A stretch of DNA of 64,000 nt, taken from the NCBI GenBank assembly GCA_003254905.1, contig QANU01007800.1:537312-601311 (forward strand), read 5' to 3'. This document shows positions 1 to 12,004 of the stretch, one piece after another; within the stretch, counting starts at the first letter, position 1; the number at the start of each line of letters is the position of its first letter. The notes below the pieces were generated by a model that did not search any database, had not been told where the DNA came from, and was given only the letters and a program-made list of their open reading frames with translations. A program made the translations under genes and the position numbers. The stretch is from Nissolia schottii (Eukaryota; Streptophyta; Magnoliopsida; Fabales; Fabaceae).

Positions 1-220
1 GGCTGTGCTGCAGTGGTCAGAGATATAGTAGTGGAGGCAAATGGTAATCGGGTGCCATAGAAATATTGGCTGTGCTAAATATCATTATAGCTGAACTTTA
101 TGTACTAGGATTACGCTGCAATTTAATCTCACACCATAGAAGGAACAGATGCATTTCTTGTGATACAACTACTTCAACTGAGGTGTCAATTGCAACTTTA
201 TGATATTCAACATTTCAAGT

Positions 221-3059
221 TCAAACATCCGAGTTTTCAAACTTAAAGGTGAAAATCTGCAAAATTGCTTCAAGAGCAGAAACATTCCAACTCTCGACAT
301 GCCTAACAATCTGTCAAACAAAAGAATTGCAACCACGAGTTAGCATGGATCTAAAATCACAACAATCAGTGCAAAGTTATTATACAGAAGAAAGACAAGG
401 CTGGATTTTGATTCTGACTTTGAATTCTTCATCTAATTCATAATATGTGCTTCCATCAATGGAAATCAGAGGTCTCCAGGGAAGCTTTAAGTTGGTCCTG
501 CAAAACTATTTTGTGTTAAAAGAAAAAAGGATGACAAAGAACTTCTATGTATATTCAGAAAATCGTTGCATTCTTTCTACAACAAAATTACACCATATTG
601 CTTCCAGAAGCATTTTATCATTCTTTGGCAAACTGGCAACTGATTTGAGACGAATATATCGGGAAAAAGAAAAGTGTATATCTGTCTAAAATTTGATACC
701 CTGAGATTGAGGGGATAAAAGTGTACGGAAAATGAAATTTGGATTGTTATATCAACACATAACAAGCAGGGTAAGCACCTTAGTTTCCAAGTTGCCAGCA
801 CAAACTTTGTGTCAGAATCAATATCCTGCATTATGAATTTATATCGGTGAGCGCGGGGTGAAGCTGTATCTTTTTGAAGTACAAGCTGTAGTTCAAGATG
901 CTTTTGTCCTTTCAGTAGTAGTTAGATCCAGAGACCGATCAAAATAATTTCTACAGATAATAAATACGAAGAATGATATAAATTCTAACTCTTTATACAA
1001 GTCCAGTGTGACAGGTGTTTGCATTGACAGAGTCCTGAGATTAACCAGCTATTATATCAGTGTTTACAGTTTACAGAGCAAGATAGAATAGGAACTTCTC
1101 ATAAAAACAAGAAAGATGAAGTGATGAACCCATTACCCACATAACCGAAATGGAGAAATAGTTCTTCTCTAAGGGTCCAAATCCCACACCTAATGAGTAT
1201 GAAATGGCTCAAAGTATTAAGACATTATAGGTTTAGCTTTGAAATTAACACATCTGGAATACATAAGAACCTTCAAAGTTAAGCAAAGCATAACTGAACC
1301 AAAATTTCAACGGTGAAGATTCTCTGTCATTCAAAGTTCCAGGTTCAATGATGGGCTACACAGAGACAACATAAACTGATTGATATGGACCTTCAAATTT
1401 TGTCTAATACAAATCTTTTTACATCGCTAAAACTTGCCCCCAGATGTTGCTTAAAGAAGCTAACTCTTAGCAACAACGGGAAAAAAATTTCCCTTTGTTG
1501 AAAAATAATGTTTTGCAAGAATGGATACACTCCCAGTCAATGTGAATCTTCTATTACTATTTTTCATGTAAAATTAAAACAGGTGCAGTGATTAGTGGTT
1601 TTAAATTTTGAGGAGGAAAGAAAATCCAAAAGGGTGCACTTCTCTTTTCCCACAAAAGAGCACTCTTGAAAAGAATTCCATCAACAGTGCCGCAAGTTTT
1701 CACTTTGACCAGTCCATTACTAATGGATAATTCGTCTTATGTAAGAACCATCACTTTCTGGTTTTAGAACTAGTATAAAAAGTTAATTTACAGGGAATTT
1801 TTACCTTCTCAATGTTTTGCAGTCTAATTGAAGCACAGTCAAAGAAGGGAACAAGCAATTTCAAGTTGCGCGCATATAACTCCCTACCTGCATGACCATG
1901 CATTATATATAGCTTTAGTTGATTGACACATCCCAAAAGGGACTTTTATTTTTTATTTTTTTTTAGTTAGCTCTTGTAAGGCTTAGAGTTTTGAACACAG
2001 CTGAGTGTGTGTGACAGCAATTTGTGACTTAAGTTACTGATGATACTGATCAAGTTGCTGATGAAGACTAACTAGGAGAAGATAGACAAGCCAAGCACAA
2101 TAGAAAAGAGAGTGCAGCGTTATAGTGATTACCAGTAAAAGCCATGATTCTTACCACGGAATTTAATAGTTGGATCTTCAAAGCTGCAGTTTTCGGCATA
2201 AATTGAAGAAGTAAAGTTCCCTAGTTGTCAAACATAAGTGAGAAGAAATGTGTCAGTTAATGTTCAAACCATCGAGCCGAGCTGTACATGCTCAAATTTT
2301 GGCCATTCATTCCTTCCTTCATGCACGATCCTCCTTCATCGTGCATGCAAAAAACAAGTGATAGATAACATACCATACCTACCAGAAAAGAAGACAAGGC
2401 CATTATCATAGTTACAAAAAAGATCAGAATATTTCTCACCGACATAGGAATGTCCTTAAGATACAAAAACAAACTTGAGAGCTCAATTTAAATAATACTA
2501 GTATAAAATTTGAATGTTTGATAATGGAAACAGAAAGTATTAACAAAAAGACACTAAATCAAGGAGGAGTAACTAAAATGTTTGATGACACAATTGAAAT
2601 CAACTGAATTTCAAATCACAACACAATTGAACTCAATTGCTAATGGAATTGATCCCATTTATTCATTCCAAACAACCTGAAACAAAATAAGCCTTGTCAT
2701 AATCAGACTCGATGATCTTTAGAACATCATCGACGCTAGAAACAGGGAATTCGCCTCTCGCATTCTCGGCATCTCCACTCAAACCTCTGCACAGTAACAA
2801 ATAGAGACGCACCGATAGATACAGTTATTACCTGCGTTTATGAAATTGAAAAGTCACGAAAATTGTGGATTAAACTTACACACCTTACTTCACTGGCAGG
2901 AGAGAGGAGCCTCAAGAGCTCCGTCACTCCGCTCACTGCAATTTTCAATATCTGAGGGGTTTCGGTTTCCGTGTTAGAACTTGCATGACTCTTTCTGTGG
3001 TTACTATTTGAGCAGCACTGGTATTGGACAACATGATTCTTTCGCAACTGCATTCTCAT
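221..3059 (-). CDS. DUF2358 family protein (NTF2/SnoaL-like fold), probably plastid; seven exons
   Basis: Seven exons join in frame on the minus strand: 3059-2884, 2786-2677, 2220-2155, 1887-1805, 825-779, 497-419 and 310-221, with GT donors and AG acceptors and a TGA stop at 221-223. The product (about 216 aa) has a Ser/Asn-rich N-terminus of about 60 residues, then the DUF2358 core: a DDVLKIIESDYDKAYF helix, SSIYAENCSFEDPTIKFRG, NLKLLVPFFDCASIRLQNIEK, a VLATWKLR strand, LKLPWRPLISIDGS and the closing VRHVESWNVSALEAI. This is the plant family of At2g46220/At3g04890, whose biochemical function is unknown; the fold is SnoaL/NTF2-like. Length is normal. The N-terminus is the least certain part: the Met at 3059 was chosen as the first in-frame ATG of exon 1, and it could serve as a plastid transit peptide. 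A Met two codons further in (MQLRK) is an alternative start. Confidence 0.85.
2320..2347. other. Perfect 10-bp inverted repeat in DUF2358 intron 2
   Basis: CATGCACGAT (2320-2329) and its exact reverse complement ATCGTGCATG (2338-2347) flank an 8-nt pyrimidine-rich loop. It lies inside the intron between exons 2 and 3, so the pre-mRNA could form a 10-bp hairpin. No known small-RNA family is recognised. It may be a transposon footprint or chance. Confidence 0.5.
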
Positions 3060-3531
3060 AATCTAAACGAGATTCAGAAAAGTATCAATGTATCCCACAA
3101 ACTTGGGGTTATTAGTGCTAAGTGTCTATTACCTGGGAGTTCAAGGGTGAAGGAGTTATTTTACTGAACCAGCATATTCTTTGTGCCATTTCCTCCTAGG
3201 GCTTTATGATTCATATGATATCATTTTGATTTTGGTCCACGACGGTGGTTTCTTCATGGATTTTCACCACCTCAGGTTCAGTAGTGTTAGACCAGTCATC
3301 GACTCTGTGGCCGAGGCTGCGTCCCTCTTTCCCACATCATTTTCTATTGAGATATTTGGGCCCAACAACAAATATTAGCCCAATTAAGCCATTGTGATTC
3401 GCTTTATGAAGATAGCAAAAACACCCGTGCCGGACAAAAAGATATAGTACAGATCTTTTGCTCGGCCGATCAACCCAAACCAACAAAATTTATAGCGTGA
3501 AATAAGTGACTGTGCCGGTTAAATTAGTGCT

Positions 3532-3989
3532 CATTTGGTTTCACTTTTTTACACCCATACTTAAGTTTGGTATCATCAAACTGAAAATGCACTGTACACA
3601 ACATGATTGAAAAATTGTTGGATACCTCAAACTTAATTATGTGACATTCTAAACTTAAGTTTAGCTAATGTACAAAAATCATGCTTTTCAGTTTGATAAC
3701 TAAAATTGAAAATAAAAAAATTATCTTTTTAACTTTAATAAAATACACACTCTCTCATCCTCCTATCATGGGATCAAACTCTCTCACACTATATTATGTC
3801 ATTTTTAGTAATTTAATCTCTAAAAGTAATTTTATTTTATCACATCCAAACAAAAATAATTTTTTTAAACTTACTTTTGAAATATTCAAACCAGATACAA
3901 ATCAATTCTTCTAACCTTAGTTCGTCTAAAAGTAATTCTTTAAACTTATTTCTTATAGAAGTAGCTCGTCCAAAAGTTAAATCAAACGG
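3532..3989. repeat. Possible MITE-like inverted-repeat element between DUF2358 and ZDS
   Basis: The left end (3532 on) reads CATTTGGTTTCACTTTTT. The right end, read in reverse complement from 3989, is CCGTTTGATTTAACTTTTGG, an imperfect terminal inverted repeat. The interior is AT-rich and non-coding. No clean target-site duplication was found. The rest of the DUF2358-ZDS intergenic region (3060-5293) shows no gene I can support; a 4166-4423 open frame looks like chance coding in T-rich DNA. Confidence 0.35.
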
Positions 3990-5293
3990 GTTAGTTGACT
4001 TTAAATCCATTCTAAATAAGAGTCTCCAGTGTTAGCTCTTAAACAAGAATAACTAACATTTTAACTAGTTATACTTGTTCAAGAGCTAGCTTGGGTTGTT
4101 AATATAAGGCGCTGAAACTTTCACAGTTAGGATGTCGTCTTCTCAATGTTTTATTTGGTTTCCTCTTGTTCTTGATGGCCGTGCCAAAGTGGTTGCTTTA
4201 TTTTCTTGGGTGGGTTTTTAAGATTTTATCTTTGTGCAATCGATTTTATGTTGATAATTGTCATTGTGTTTGCTATGCTTGTAATTGGTTTAGTATCCTT
4301 AGTATGAGGTATAGAATCTCGGGTGTTATAATGTTTGTACTTCTTTCTTTGGTGTGCCTTAAATTGGTGGGTTGGAGACTCCTTTTTCCTCCTAGGGTTT
4401 TTCCATCTAGGATTTGCCTTTGAAGGTTTTTATTGAGGCTCTTGCTTATTTTTGTCGGGTTGTATTTTTTCTGAAGCTTTATGGTCGTGTAATTTACTTC
4501 CCTTTGGGGTTGAGCCTTATTCAATGAAAAAAATTCATTGTTTTCAAATATAAAACTAGCATACGCGATGGAGGACATGAACGTCGTTTGGGGGAGACAG
4601 TTGAAGGACGTGATGAAGGAGGACAATTGAGTGGTGTTGTCGAAGACGGTGTAGCGTCATACGAGTGACGAGATACGTAAAAATACCTGAGGGGTGAGGC
4701 GGCATAAAAATAGAGGGAAAGGGGGTGATGGAAGTGAGAAAAGAGAAATTGTAAAAAATTGAAGAGAGAAAGAACACATTAAAATATAATTAATAAGAAA
4801 CAGAGATACAAATCCTTATACGTATAAAAGATTTATTAGTTATATGACAACCTCAAATTTGATGTACACAGACTTTTTCTAATTTATAAATCAAGACCCA
4901 ATTTGCTCAAGGGGCCCTTTATTGCAAATAGAAAATGAAAAGGGGATATGAATGCTACGTTAGATTACGAACTTAAATGGGTGCGGTGACTTATCCGTAA
5001 TTAACTGTCAATTCTACTAAGTGCGCTTAGCCTACCTTGGCACGTCGTATCCTTCCCCATGTTTCAGTCCAAAGGGGAAAAAGAAGTTTCAGCGCAAAGA
5101 TTGTTCAATGGCTGGATAGGAATCACACTTCGTAGAAATCAGATTTCACAACAACTATCAAACTTTAATTGCTGTGATGCTTAACAATTCCGCAAATACC
5201 TTACAATAGAATGAATATACATTATAAAATTTTACGTGCATAAATAACAAGCTTACTGCATGTCTACGTGACTACTTTATCCCGATATTCCTG

Positions 5294-8200
5294 TCATACT
5301 AGACTCAATTCGTCTTTGGTGTTAGCAAATTTTAGGTCATCTTTCAACTCAGCACCAAGCACCTTCCGCAGTGCGACCAATTCTTCCCCAGCATCACAGA
5401 TATAAGCTGAAGCCTGCCTTCCTGACAAGGTTGCGCCTTCCATGCTGTCTATGTAATCCTGAAAAATTGAAAATATTAAATCTTTCAGCCGTAAGTGCAT
5501 AAAAAGTAATTGTTTTTAAGTGTTCCATTCGTAGAAATGAAAACAAAGTAAAAGTTTTGTACAAAACGCTTTCTGAAACCAGAGACCCTTTGAAATCAAA
5601 ACTGCTGTGAAACATGAGAAAACATGCTGCAATTGGTGGACAGCATTGCAAAATTGTAACTAGAACTCGTTGAAATATAGGCGTGAACTGAAAAGTGAAG
5701 AATAGTTAATAGCTAAAATGGTTGAACACAAACCCAGAGAAAAGTTAAAGCTGTCTGGTAAATTGGTGTTAGCTATATCCCATACAATAGGAAGTGGATT
5801 ATTGGTTCAGTTTAATCAAGATGTGAGCAAGCATAGTAGAAACTAAAAAGTACATGCTAATTAACATACTGGGATTTGGATCATCTAAAAACGTGGATCT
5901 CACTTTTAAGGATAAATAGTGAGAGTTTCACTTTTGGATTAATAAAGTCGGACCTATTTACACTTTATTGGTCCAAGGGTGAAACCCACTCACTTTACCC
6001 TTTAAAGTGAGATCCTCACTTCAAAGGATCCTTGTCCATTTCACATTGACGTAAGAGCCACTTGCCACTTGATCCCACTCAATCAAGTATAGCAGCAAGC
6101 AGAAATTTGTTATATCAAAGGAGCCTCGTCACTTTCTAAAACCATTTTTATGGGCCATACTAGAAGCCCGGGAGGCAGGAACAAAAAATCTTAAAACTTT
6201 AAAGATTATCTTACTCCTCTGTAGGATCCCAAAACAAATCTTGATGGCATGCAATTTTGAGTGTCATTTTCTATATGGATAGGACAAGCACAATTGTAAT
6301 AATGCCAGTCAAGAAGGTGCGTGGTATGTGAACTTACCTGCTTTGTGTAAGAGCCAGCAAGAAAGAAATTCTTCACTGGTGTCTTTTGATCAGGTCTAAA
6401 TGGATCTTTACCAGGTCCCTCGCGGTACAGAGATTGCCCAATTTTAACAACAGATGACCAGGTCACGTCTAAACCTTGAGCTGATGGGAACAGTGCTAAA
6501 ACCTGATAAAGATTCATAAAATATCTTACATCATATCTTAGAATATTAAAGAGTATCTTAGATAAGCTCTTATGATTAATTTCTGTATTTCCTTATATTT
6601 CATGATTTGTTTCTTTATTCAATTTGAATTAGAATACTAGTAATATTATAAATAGGGATTGGCGCTGTTTTGTATTTTTATCACATCACAACACATATCA
6701 TATCAATCAATATTATTTATCTATATATTATATTAAAAGTCTTTCTACTCTCTTTTCTTCCTCTCCTATCTGAAACCCACTATCTCAACAATAAAAACAC
6801 CCAATATAGACTACAAACTGGAACTTTTGGCGTTACATGATAGAGACGAGTGAAAATGCTATGCTTGATATTGGAACAATCCAATTTGCCAACGAACTGG
6901 TGGTATGAACAAATATGCACCAAATGAACAAGAATCAATCCAAGCAGTATCTTCATTTTGATATTTCAGTGAAAACATTTACCAGGCATTCACCATTAAT
7001 ATATCATATAACATAGCATGCTGAAATAACATAACAATACACACACTTCAGCTACTAAAAGTATGTGAATAAGCTCCTTGTTCTAGACTCAGTTTTCACT
7101 TCACTATTAGATCAACAATGAAAAAGACATAAGAATGACATAAATGGTATCCTTATTTAAAGAGTGCGTGTGTGCGTGTGCGAGTGTGCGTGCACGTGTG
7201 TGTACCTGCTTTGCAACCCTTGAAATAATTTCATCATTTGGTAGCGGCATGTATGGATCACCTGGTGTCAGAACACATCTGAAAGATGAAATAACATTAC
7301 ATACTTAGACGGTCAATGCAAAATCAAATAGTATAGGAAAGCAGTTTATGAAGTTCTAATCTCGTGTTCAACATATTCGTCATAAACAGATACAAGTTGC
7401 ATGATGCATTGATAATGCACTTTTATCCATTGCATTCCATAATTAGTTATGCATGAGCGTATGCATAAGCAAAGCAACTCATTGAACAGTGTGTGTATAC
7501 AAAACACACTGACACACTTACTGGAGCAATGATCCTTGTCCCTCAATGTAATAATCTTCAGGAGATGTGAGTGCAAGGTCAGCAAAGCAAGAAAAATCTG
7601 CATCCGGAGTGTAGAGAAGGTTATCTAACCCAATAGCTTTCTTCAGTTGCCTACCATCAGAAAGTAAGAATTCATAAAGAAGTTCACTAATAATGATCAA
7701 AGGAAATAACATCATTCTTTATTTTAAAAGCAAAACTATCTTAATGTTTAGTATCCATATGGACCATAAAATTCAGAGAATAACCTTGACTTTTCTAGAT
7801 CCTGCAACTCTGTCACCCAACCATTGTATCTGAGTTGCACTGTGACGACAGGAACTCCAACTAGCTCATATATGTTACTGAAAAACTTCTCCTCCCTCCA
7901 CTCTGAAGGAATTAATCTTTTAATTCCAGGGACATCACAAGCTGACATAAGGTGAATGGCAGTCTTAAGACGTTAGAGATTGTTGCAATAATATGGGAAT
8001 CAATACAAAAGACGAAGGATGAGTAAACGACTAACCAGCAACATAAGCATCAGCTTGGACAATTTTCTTGGCAGTAGCCTGAGAAAATTAAAAGTAAAAA
8101 GGTGTTAACTATGTAGACTTTCAGAATGTCTTATCAATCTATCCAAGCATGAGTAAAGTATATCACCTTTGACATGGAAAGTCCAGTAACATACGTACTC

Positions 8201-10868
8201 CCATCAGCAAATTTATTATAAAGTACTTCTCTGCAACCCCACCTAAGATGGAACCTGTTCCATCAAGGAATAGGATAATCACATAGGGTGAAATTAGGAT
8301 AGCCACCATGGCAAAACTCTCGTATCTGAAATCATACCTGCCCCCTCTATCTGTGATGTACTTCCGGATAGGGCCGCTCAAGTAAACATCTGGTGAACCC
8401 TTCAGCATTCGCAAAAGGGAAGCCTCAGTCTTCGTAGCGAACAATGCAAATATGGTGAGCATGCAACGGGCACTAATGTTATCACAGTCAATAAATCCAA
8501 GGGCATAGGCAACTGGGTCCCACATCTTTTGGATACTCGTACGCGTGCCACCTTTGGATAAAAACCAGTCTGAAAAGCTAATCTGTAAGAAAGGTCTGTA
8601 ATGGTTAAAAGAGCAGAATTTGACATTAAGAACAAGATTGACACACACAGTTAGTAATGAAAAAACTAACAATGCAGGGTGAGTAATTTTATTTTCACTT
8701 TATTTGATTTTGGTATACTGCCCAATACCAAAAGAAGATCCACCCCTTACTCCTTTTGTTTTTGTGTGTGTGTGTGTGCGTGCGCGTGCGCGCGTGTTGA
8801 AATGCACACAAGTGTGGTGGGAAGAGCTGGAAAAAGCCCAAATATAAAGCTGAGGGGACAAGTAGGGAAACACCATTCGTAAAGGGGCCAGAAAAAAAAT
8901 AAAATAAAAGAAAATGTATTCTCTTACATTATCCAAATTCCTTATGTCCCTCAATGCACCATCTGGATCAACAAGAGCTTTGACAACTGGACTCAATGCA
9001 AGAGCCACAGCATTTCTAGCCTTATCATAAGTCTGTTCATAAAAAAAACATAGTAAGTGCAATGGGCGTCTCACTAAGGAAAATGAACAAATATCTATTT
9101 TTGTACAAGGATTATTTAAAAACATAAATAAAATATATCATCTTTATCTTCAATACATAAAGAGGCATGGTTTCTGCATGATAACGATGACTAATTCATA
9201 CAATCTAAACAAACACAGCAATAGAATTTACAACAATAATACCTTAAGCTGATTTGTGGTCAAAAATGCGTTTATCCCATGTAATGGTGCCCCGACTGGG
9301 AAGCGAAAATCTAGTTCTGCACTGGAAAACTAAGTTATGAACAATGCATCATGAAATTACTATCTTTTCCTGAAATGTGGCACTCTCATAGAAACAAAAA
9401 GAAAATAATGAACAAATAACAAAGTAAGGGATTGCAGCCTAAACATACCTCCAATTTGACCCCCTTTGTTTACAAAAGTATGAGTGTGATCCTTCACAAG
9501 TAGATTGTTATCTGCACCCACCTAATCCAATTAAAGATGAAGAAGAAGCAATTAGATGCTCAGATACACAATGAAATGGACAAATCAAGTCAAACCAATA
9601 ATACAGGATTCATGATAACAATAAAAAAAAAATTAAAAGAAAAAGAAAAAAAGAGTGAGGAAGAATATAGGATTCAAAGATGAAGAACATGCATTATGAT
9701 GCAAGTGAAAGCTGAATACCTTTTTCATCAATCGGAAGAGATTGTTGTAGCAACCAAAGAAAACGTGCAGTCCCATCTCAATGTGGTTCCCTCGCTTATC
9801 AACAAAAGAACCAACTTTCCCACCAATAAAAGTCCTAGACTCATATATATCCACCTGAGTGAGAGAATTTTGAAGAGAACAAAAATAGATATAAAACACG
9901 TTAGCTAGAATAGCCTATTGCATTCTACACCACAATTACACAGACACCAACCAAAATAATCAACTCCCCTTTGCTTCCAAGGTCAAATTTACTACACCAT
10001 AACATCCAATTTCAAAATAACATGACATAAGAAGACTACTAAGAAAAACAGACAGATAAAAATAAAAATAAAAAGGAGCCAAACCTCGTGTCCTTGATCC
10101 AAGAGCTCCACTGCAGTTGACATGCCTGCTAGGCCAGCTCCAATGATAGCAACTTTCAGCTTTGGTCCTCTATAATGTTCAGGCTCTGGAGGAAACAGCC
10201 CTTTCGGCGCTGCCAATTGAACCATTACATTTGTCAAAGTTATAGTTATATAATCTAAATTTGGTAACAAGTAAAATTAGTTTACATAAACTCACAGCAC
10301 TCCCCTTCACAAACCAGTGCTCACCCAACAGCACTCCAATTTTTGTTAAGGTGTATGTATGTACCAATATTACTATCCCCATAGAGTCAAGAAAATAAAA
10401 TAAAAATATCAAATTAAATAAGCCCCCCAAAATTCGCGATGCTCGGAAATTATCTTACCTTCCTTAAACATGCTAATAATTTAAATACCAAAAATAAAAA
10501 AACTGCCAAGGGAAGTGTAACAACTAAAATTGCTCTGAAATTGAATTTGAATACCACATAATTTACCCTCAAAAAGATAATAAAAAAATTTTGAAAAAAA
10601 CTACACCAGTTAGACTTTAATCGTTCACATACAAGCCACAAACAAATAAATGAAAATCATCAGAAAAGGAAAAAAAAATTATTAAAAAAAAGAAAGATGA
10701 CTAACCGTTAACGCTCATATCGGAGACATTAGAATCCAAGGAGCAACGAACCCGACACTTGAGGGTCTTGGCGAAGCGGTTGCTGCTGCTGCTGGGCACA
10801 AACAACCCCACACAGTCTCCGCGACTACCGGACAAGTAAGTTGCCGGTAGGTGAATCATAGAAGCCAT
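5294..10868 (-). CDS. ZDS: Zeta-carotene desaturase, chloroplastic; complete 14-exon gene
   Basis: Carotenoid enzyme of the plastid that converts zeta-carotene via neurosporene to poly-cis-lycopene, downstream of phytoene desaturase. Fourteen exons join in frame: 10868-10706, 10209-10085, 9854-9720, 9521-9449, 9316-9243, 9032-8928, 8582-8338, 8254-8167, 8078-8036, 7941-7785, 7650-7522, 7278-7206, 6502-6338 and 5458-5294 (1740 nt, 579 aa), the usual ZDS length. Residues 1 to about 55 are a Ser/Thr/Arg-rich transit peptide. The dinucleotide-binding motif [20 protein letters not shown] follows, then GGKVGSF and [16 protein letters not shown]. The middle carries [18 protein letters not shown] and the [16 protein letters not shown] stretch. 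The C-terminus has [19 protein letters not shown] and ATLSGRQAS, the amine-oxidase FAD-binding end. The start is the ATG at 10866-10868, since an upstream in-frame Met (10931) lies before the transit peptide and overlaps the TATA box. All splice sites are GT-AG and no disruption is seen. Introns hold a foldback element and CA/GT repeats. Confidence 0.97.
5878..6031. repeat. 154-bp foldback MITE in ZDS intron 13
   Basis: The two halves are near-complete inverted copies: the left arm carries GTGGATCTCACTTTTAAGG and TTTCACTTTTGGATTAATAA. The right arm read in reverse has GAGGATCTCACTTTAAAGGG and TTTCACCCTTGGACCAATAA. Both outer ends are GGATC. The element is intronic, short and non-coding, typical of a MITE. 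I could not establish the target-site duplication or superfamily. Confidence 0.65.
6545..6830. repeat. Possible LTR/TRIM remnant in ZDS intron 12
   Basis: An AT-rich block with TATAAATAGGG at 6648-6658 followed by a run ending in TCTTTCTACTCTCTTTTCTTCC resembles the promoter and R-U5 part of a small plant LTR. There is no paired copy in the window and no target-site duplication was identified, so this is a suggestion only. Confidence 0.25.
7163..7204 (-). repeat. CA-type microsatellite abutting the ZDS exon 12 donor site
   Basis: On the gene strand the intron begins GTACACACACGTGCACGCAC and continues as imperfect CA/CG dinucleotides for about 40 nt. The repeat therefore starts at the 5' splice site of intron 12 (exon 12 ends at 7206). 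Confidence 0.8.
8764..8799 (+). repeat. GT/GC alternating dinucleotide tract in ZDS intron 6
   Basis: The run of GTGTGTGTGTGCGTGCGCG type is strictly alternating purine-pyrimidine, a composition known to favour Z-DNA. It is intronic (between exons 6 and 7 of ZDS) and explains spurious His/Thr- and Cys-rich open frames on both strands. Confidence 0.8.
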
Positions 10869-10935
10869 ATCTGAAGAGACTTTGTTTGTGTGAAGAGAGA
10901 GGAAAAGAGAACTATGAAGGTGCGGTTGCAATGTA

Positions 10936-10943
10936 TATTTATA
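10936..10943 (-). promoter_or_regulatory. TATA box of ZDS
   Basis: The minus strand reads TATAAATA about 70 nt upstream of the ZDS start codon (10868), which would place the transcription start near 10905 and give a 5' UTR of about 40 nt. GA-rich DNA (10974-11020) lies just upstream. Confidence 0.65.
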
Positions 10944-11369
10944 CTAAGTGTATGTATGATGTATACGTGCACGAAAGAGAGAGCATGAACCGCATTAGAG
11001 AGAGGGAAAGAGGGGAAAGGGGGGTATCTGGGTGCGTGAGTTGAGAGGAGATGCTGGGATTGGTGAATTTGTCTCGTAGTTGAGGGGATTGGAACATGTG
11101 ATTTGGTAACCACTCGGATATTGGGTTTGAGTGAGGGGGGGTTGAAATTATTAAATATTTAAAGAGGGGATGGAATCGAATGTATATATGTATTGGAGTG
11201 GAGGTGGCACTCACGCTTCCATTGCCATTAACGATGGATAATGGACCAACAAAGCCTCCTTTCTTGTTGCCTTTGTACCGGGGGGGTTGGGCAGTGGAGA
11301 CAACGCACTTTGACACTACCAATACCCAAATTGTCTCTATTTATTTATTTATTTATTTTGAATAGATCT

Positions 11370-12004
11370 TCTCATGTATTTTTTTCATAAGACAAAATCA
11401 TGTTAAATTTCTCTTAATTAATCTTTTAATTGTTTATGTTATGTATGAGTCTCACATCTTCAATGAATGATGAAAAATCTAATATGACATTATCATGTAA
11501 AAAAAATAACATGAGATCATTTATTCTAATTTTTTTTACATTTTGCTAAGTTGTTGATTACTAGTGGCCTATTCTTTTTATACATTCAATACAAGAAAAG
11601 GGAGAATTACAAATTATATAAAATGATCAAGATGCATTTTCCCCTCATTTTGAAAATGAGTGGGTTATATTTCAAATCTCACAATTCATTTATATATCAT
11701 ATTTATTTTATCTAATCTTATCATTTCTTTCTTAATCCATAATAAAATAACTTTTCATAAATATTATTCAATTTGACATATTTGCATAGAGTTCATCCTC
11801 TCAAAAATGGCTAATGCGATGCTTACCGTGTTCAATGTAACTTATACACTTAACCATTGTTAAGCGCAATATTATTTAAGTTGAATATTTTTCATATCTT
11901 GTGTATTTGTTGATAAGTTATAATTAAATTGTGAAATGGTAATATAGAGTTTAAATTTAGTTCATTGAGCTTAAGTCTTACCTGACTCGATCAAGATTGT
12001 TTGT
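11370..12004. other. AT-rich intergenic DNA, nothing identified
   Basis: About 630 bp upstream of the ZDS promoter region without open frames of note, clear inverted repeats or recognisable element ends. It ends where the LTR-like sequence starts. Confidence 0.5.

Noticed and set aside
1-220. Extra 3' exon of the DUF2358 gene
   Set aside because: The minus-strand frame ends at the TGA 221-223, after the conserved final SALEAI block; no further conserved coding was seen.
4166-4626. Opposing open frames 4166-4423 (+) and 4273-4626 (-)
   Set aside because: T-rich sequence, no conserved motif, no splice or promoter support.
8679-9125. Open frames on both strands around the GT repeat
   Set aside because: They overlap ZDS intron 6, ZDS exon 6 and the alternating GT/GC tract; the Cys/Val or His/Thr runs are repeat translation.
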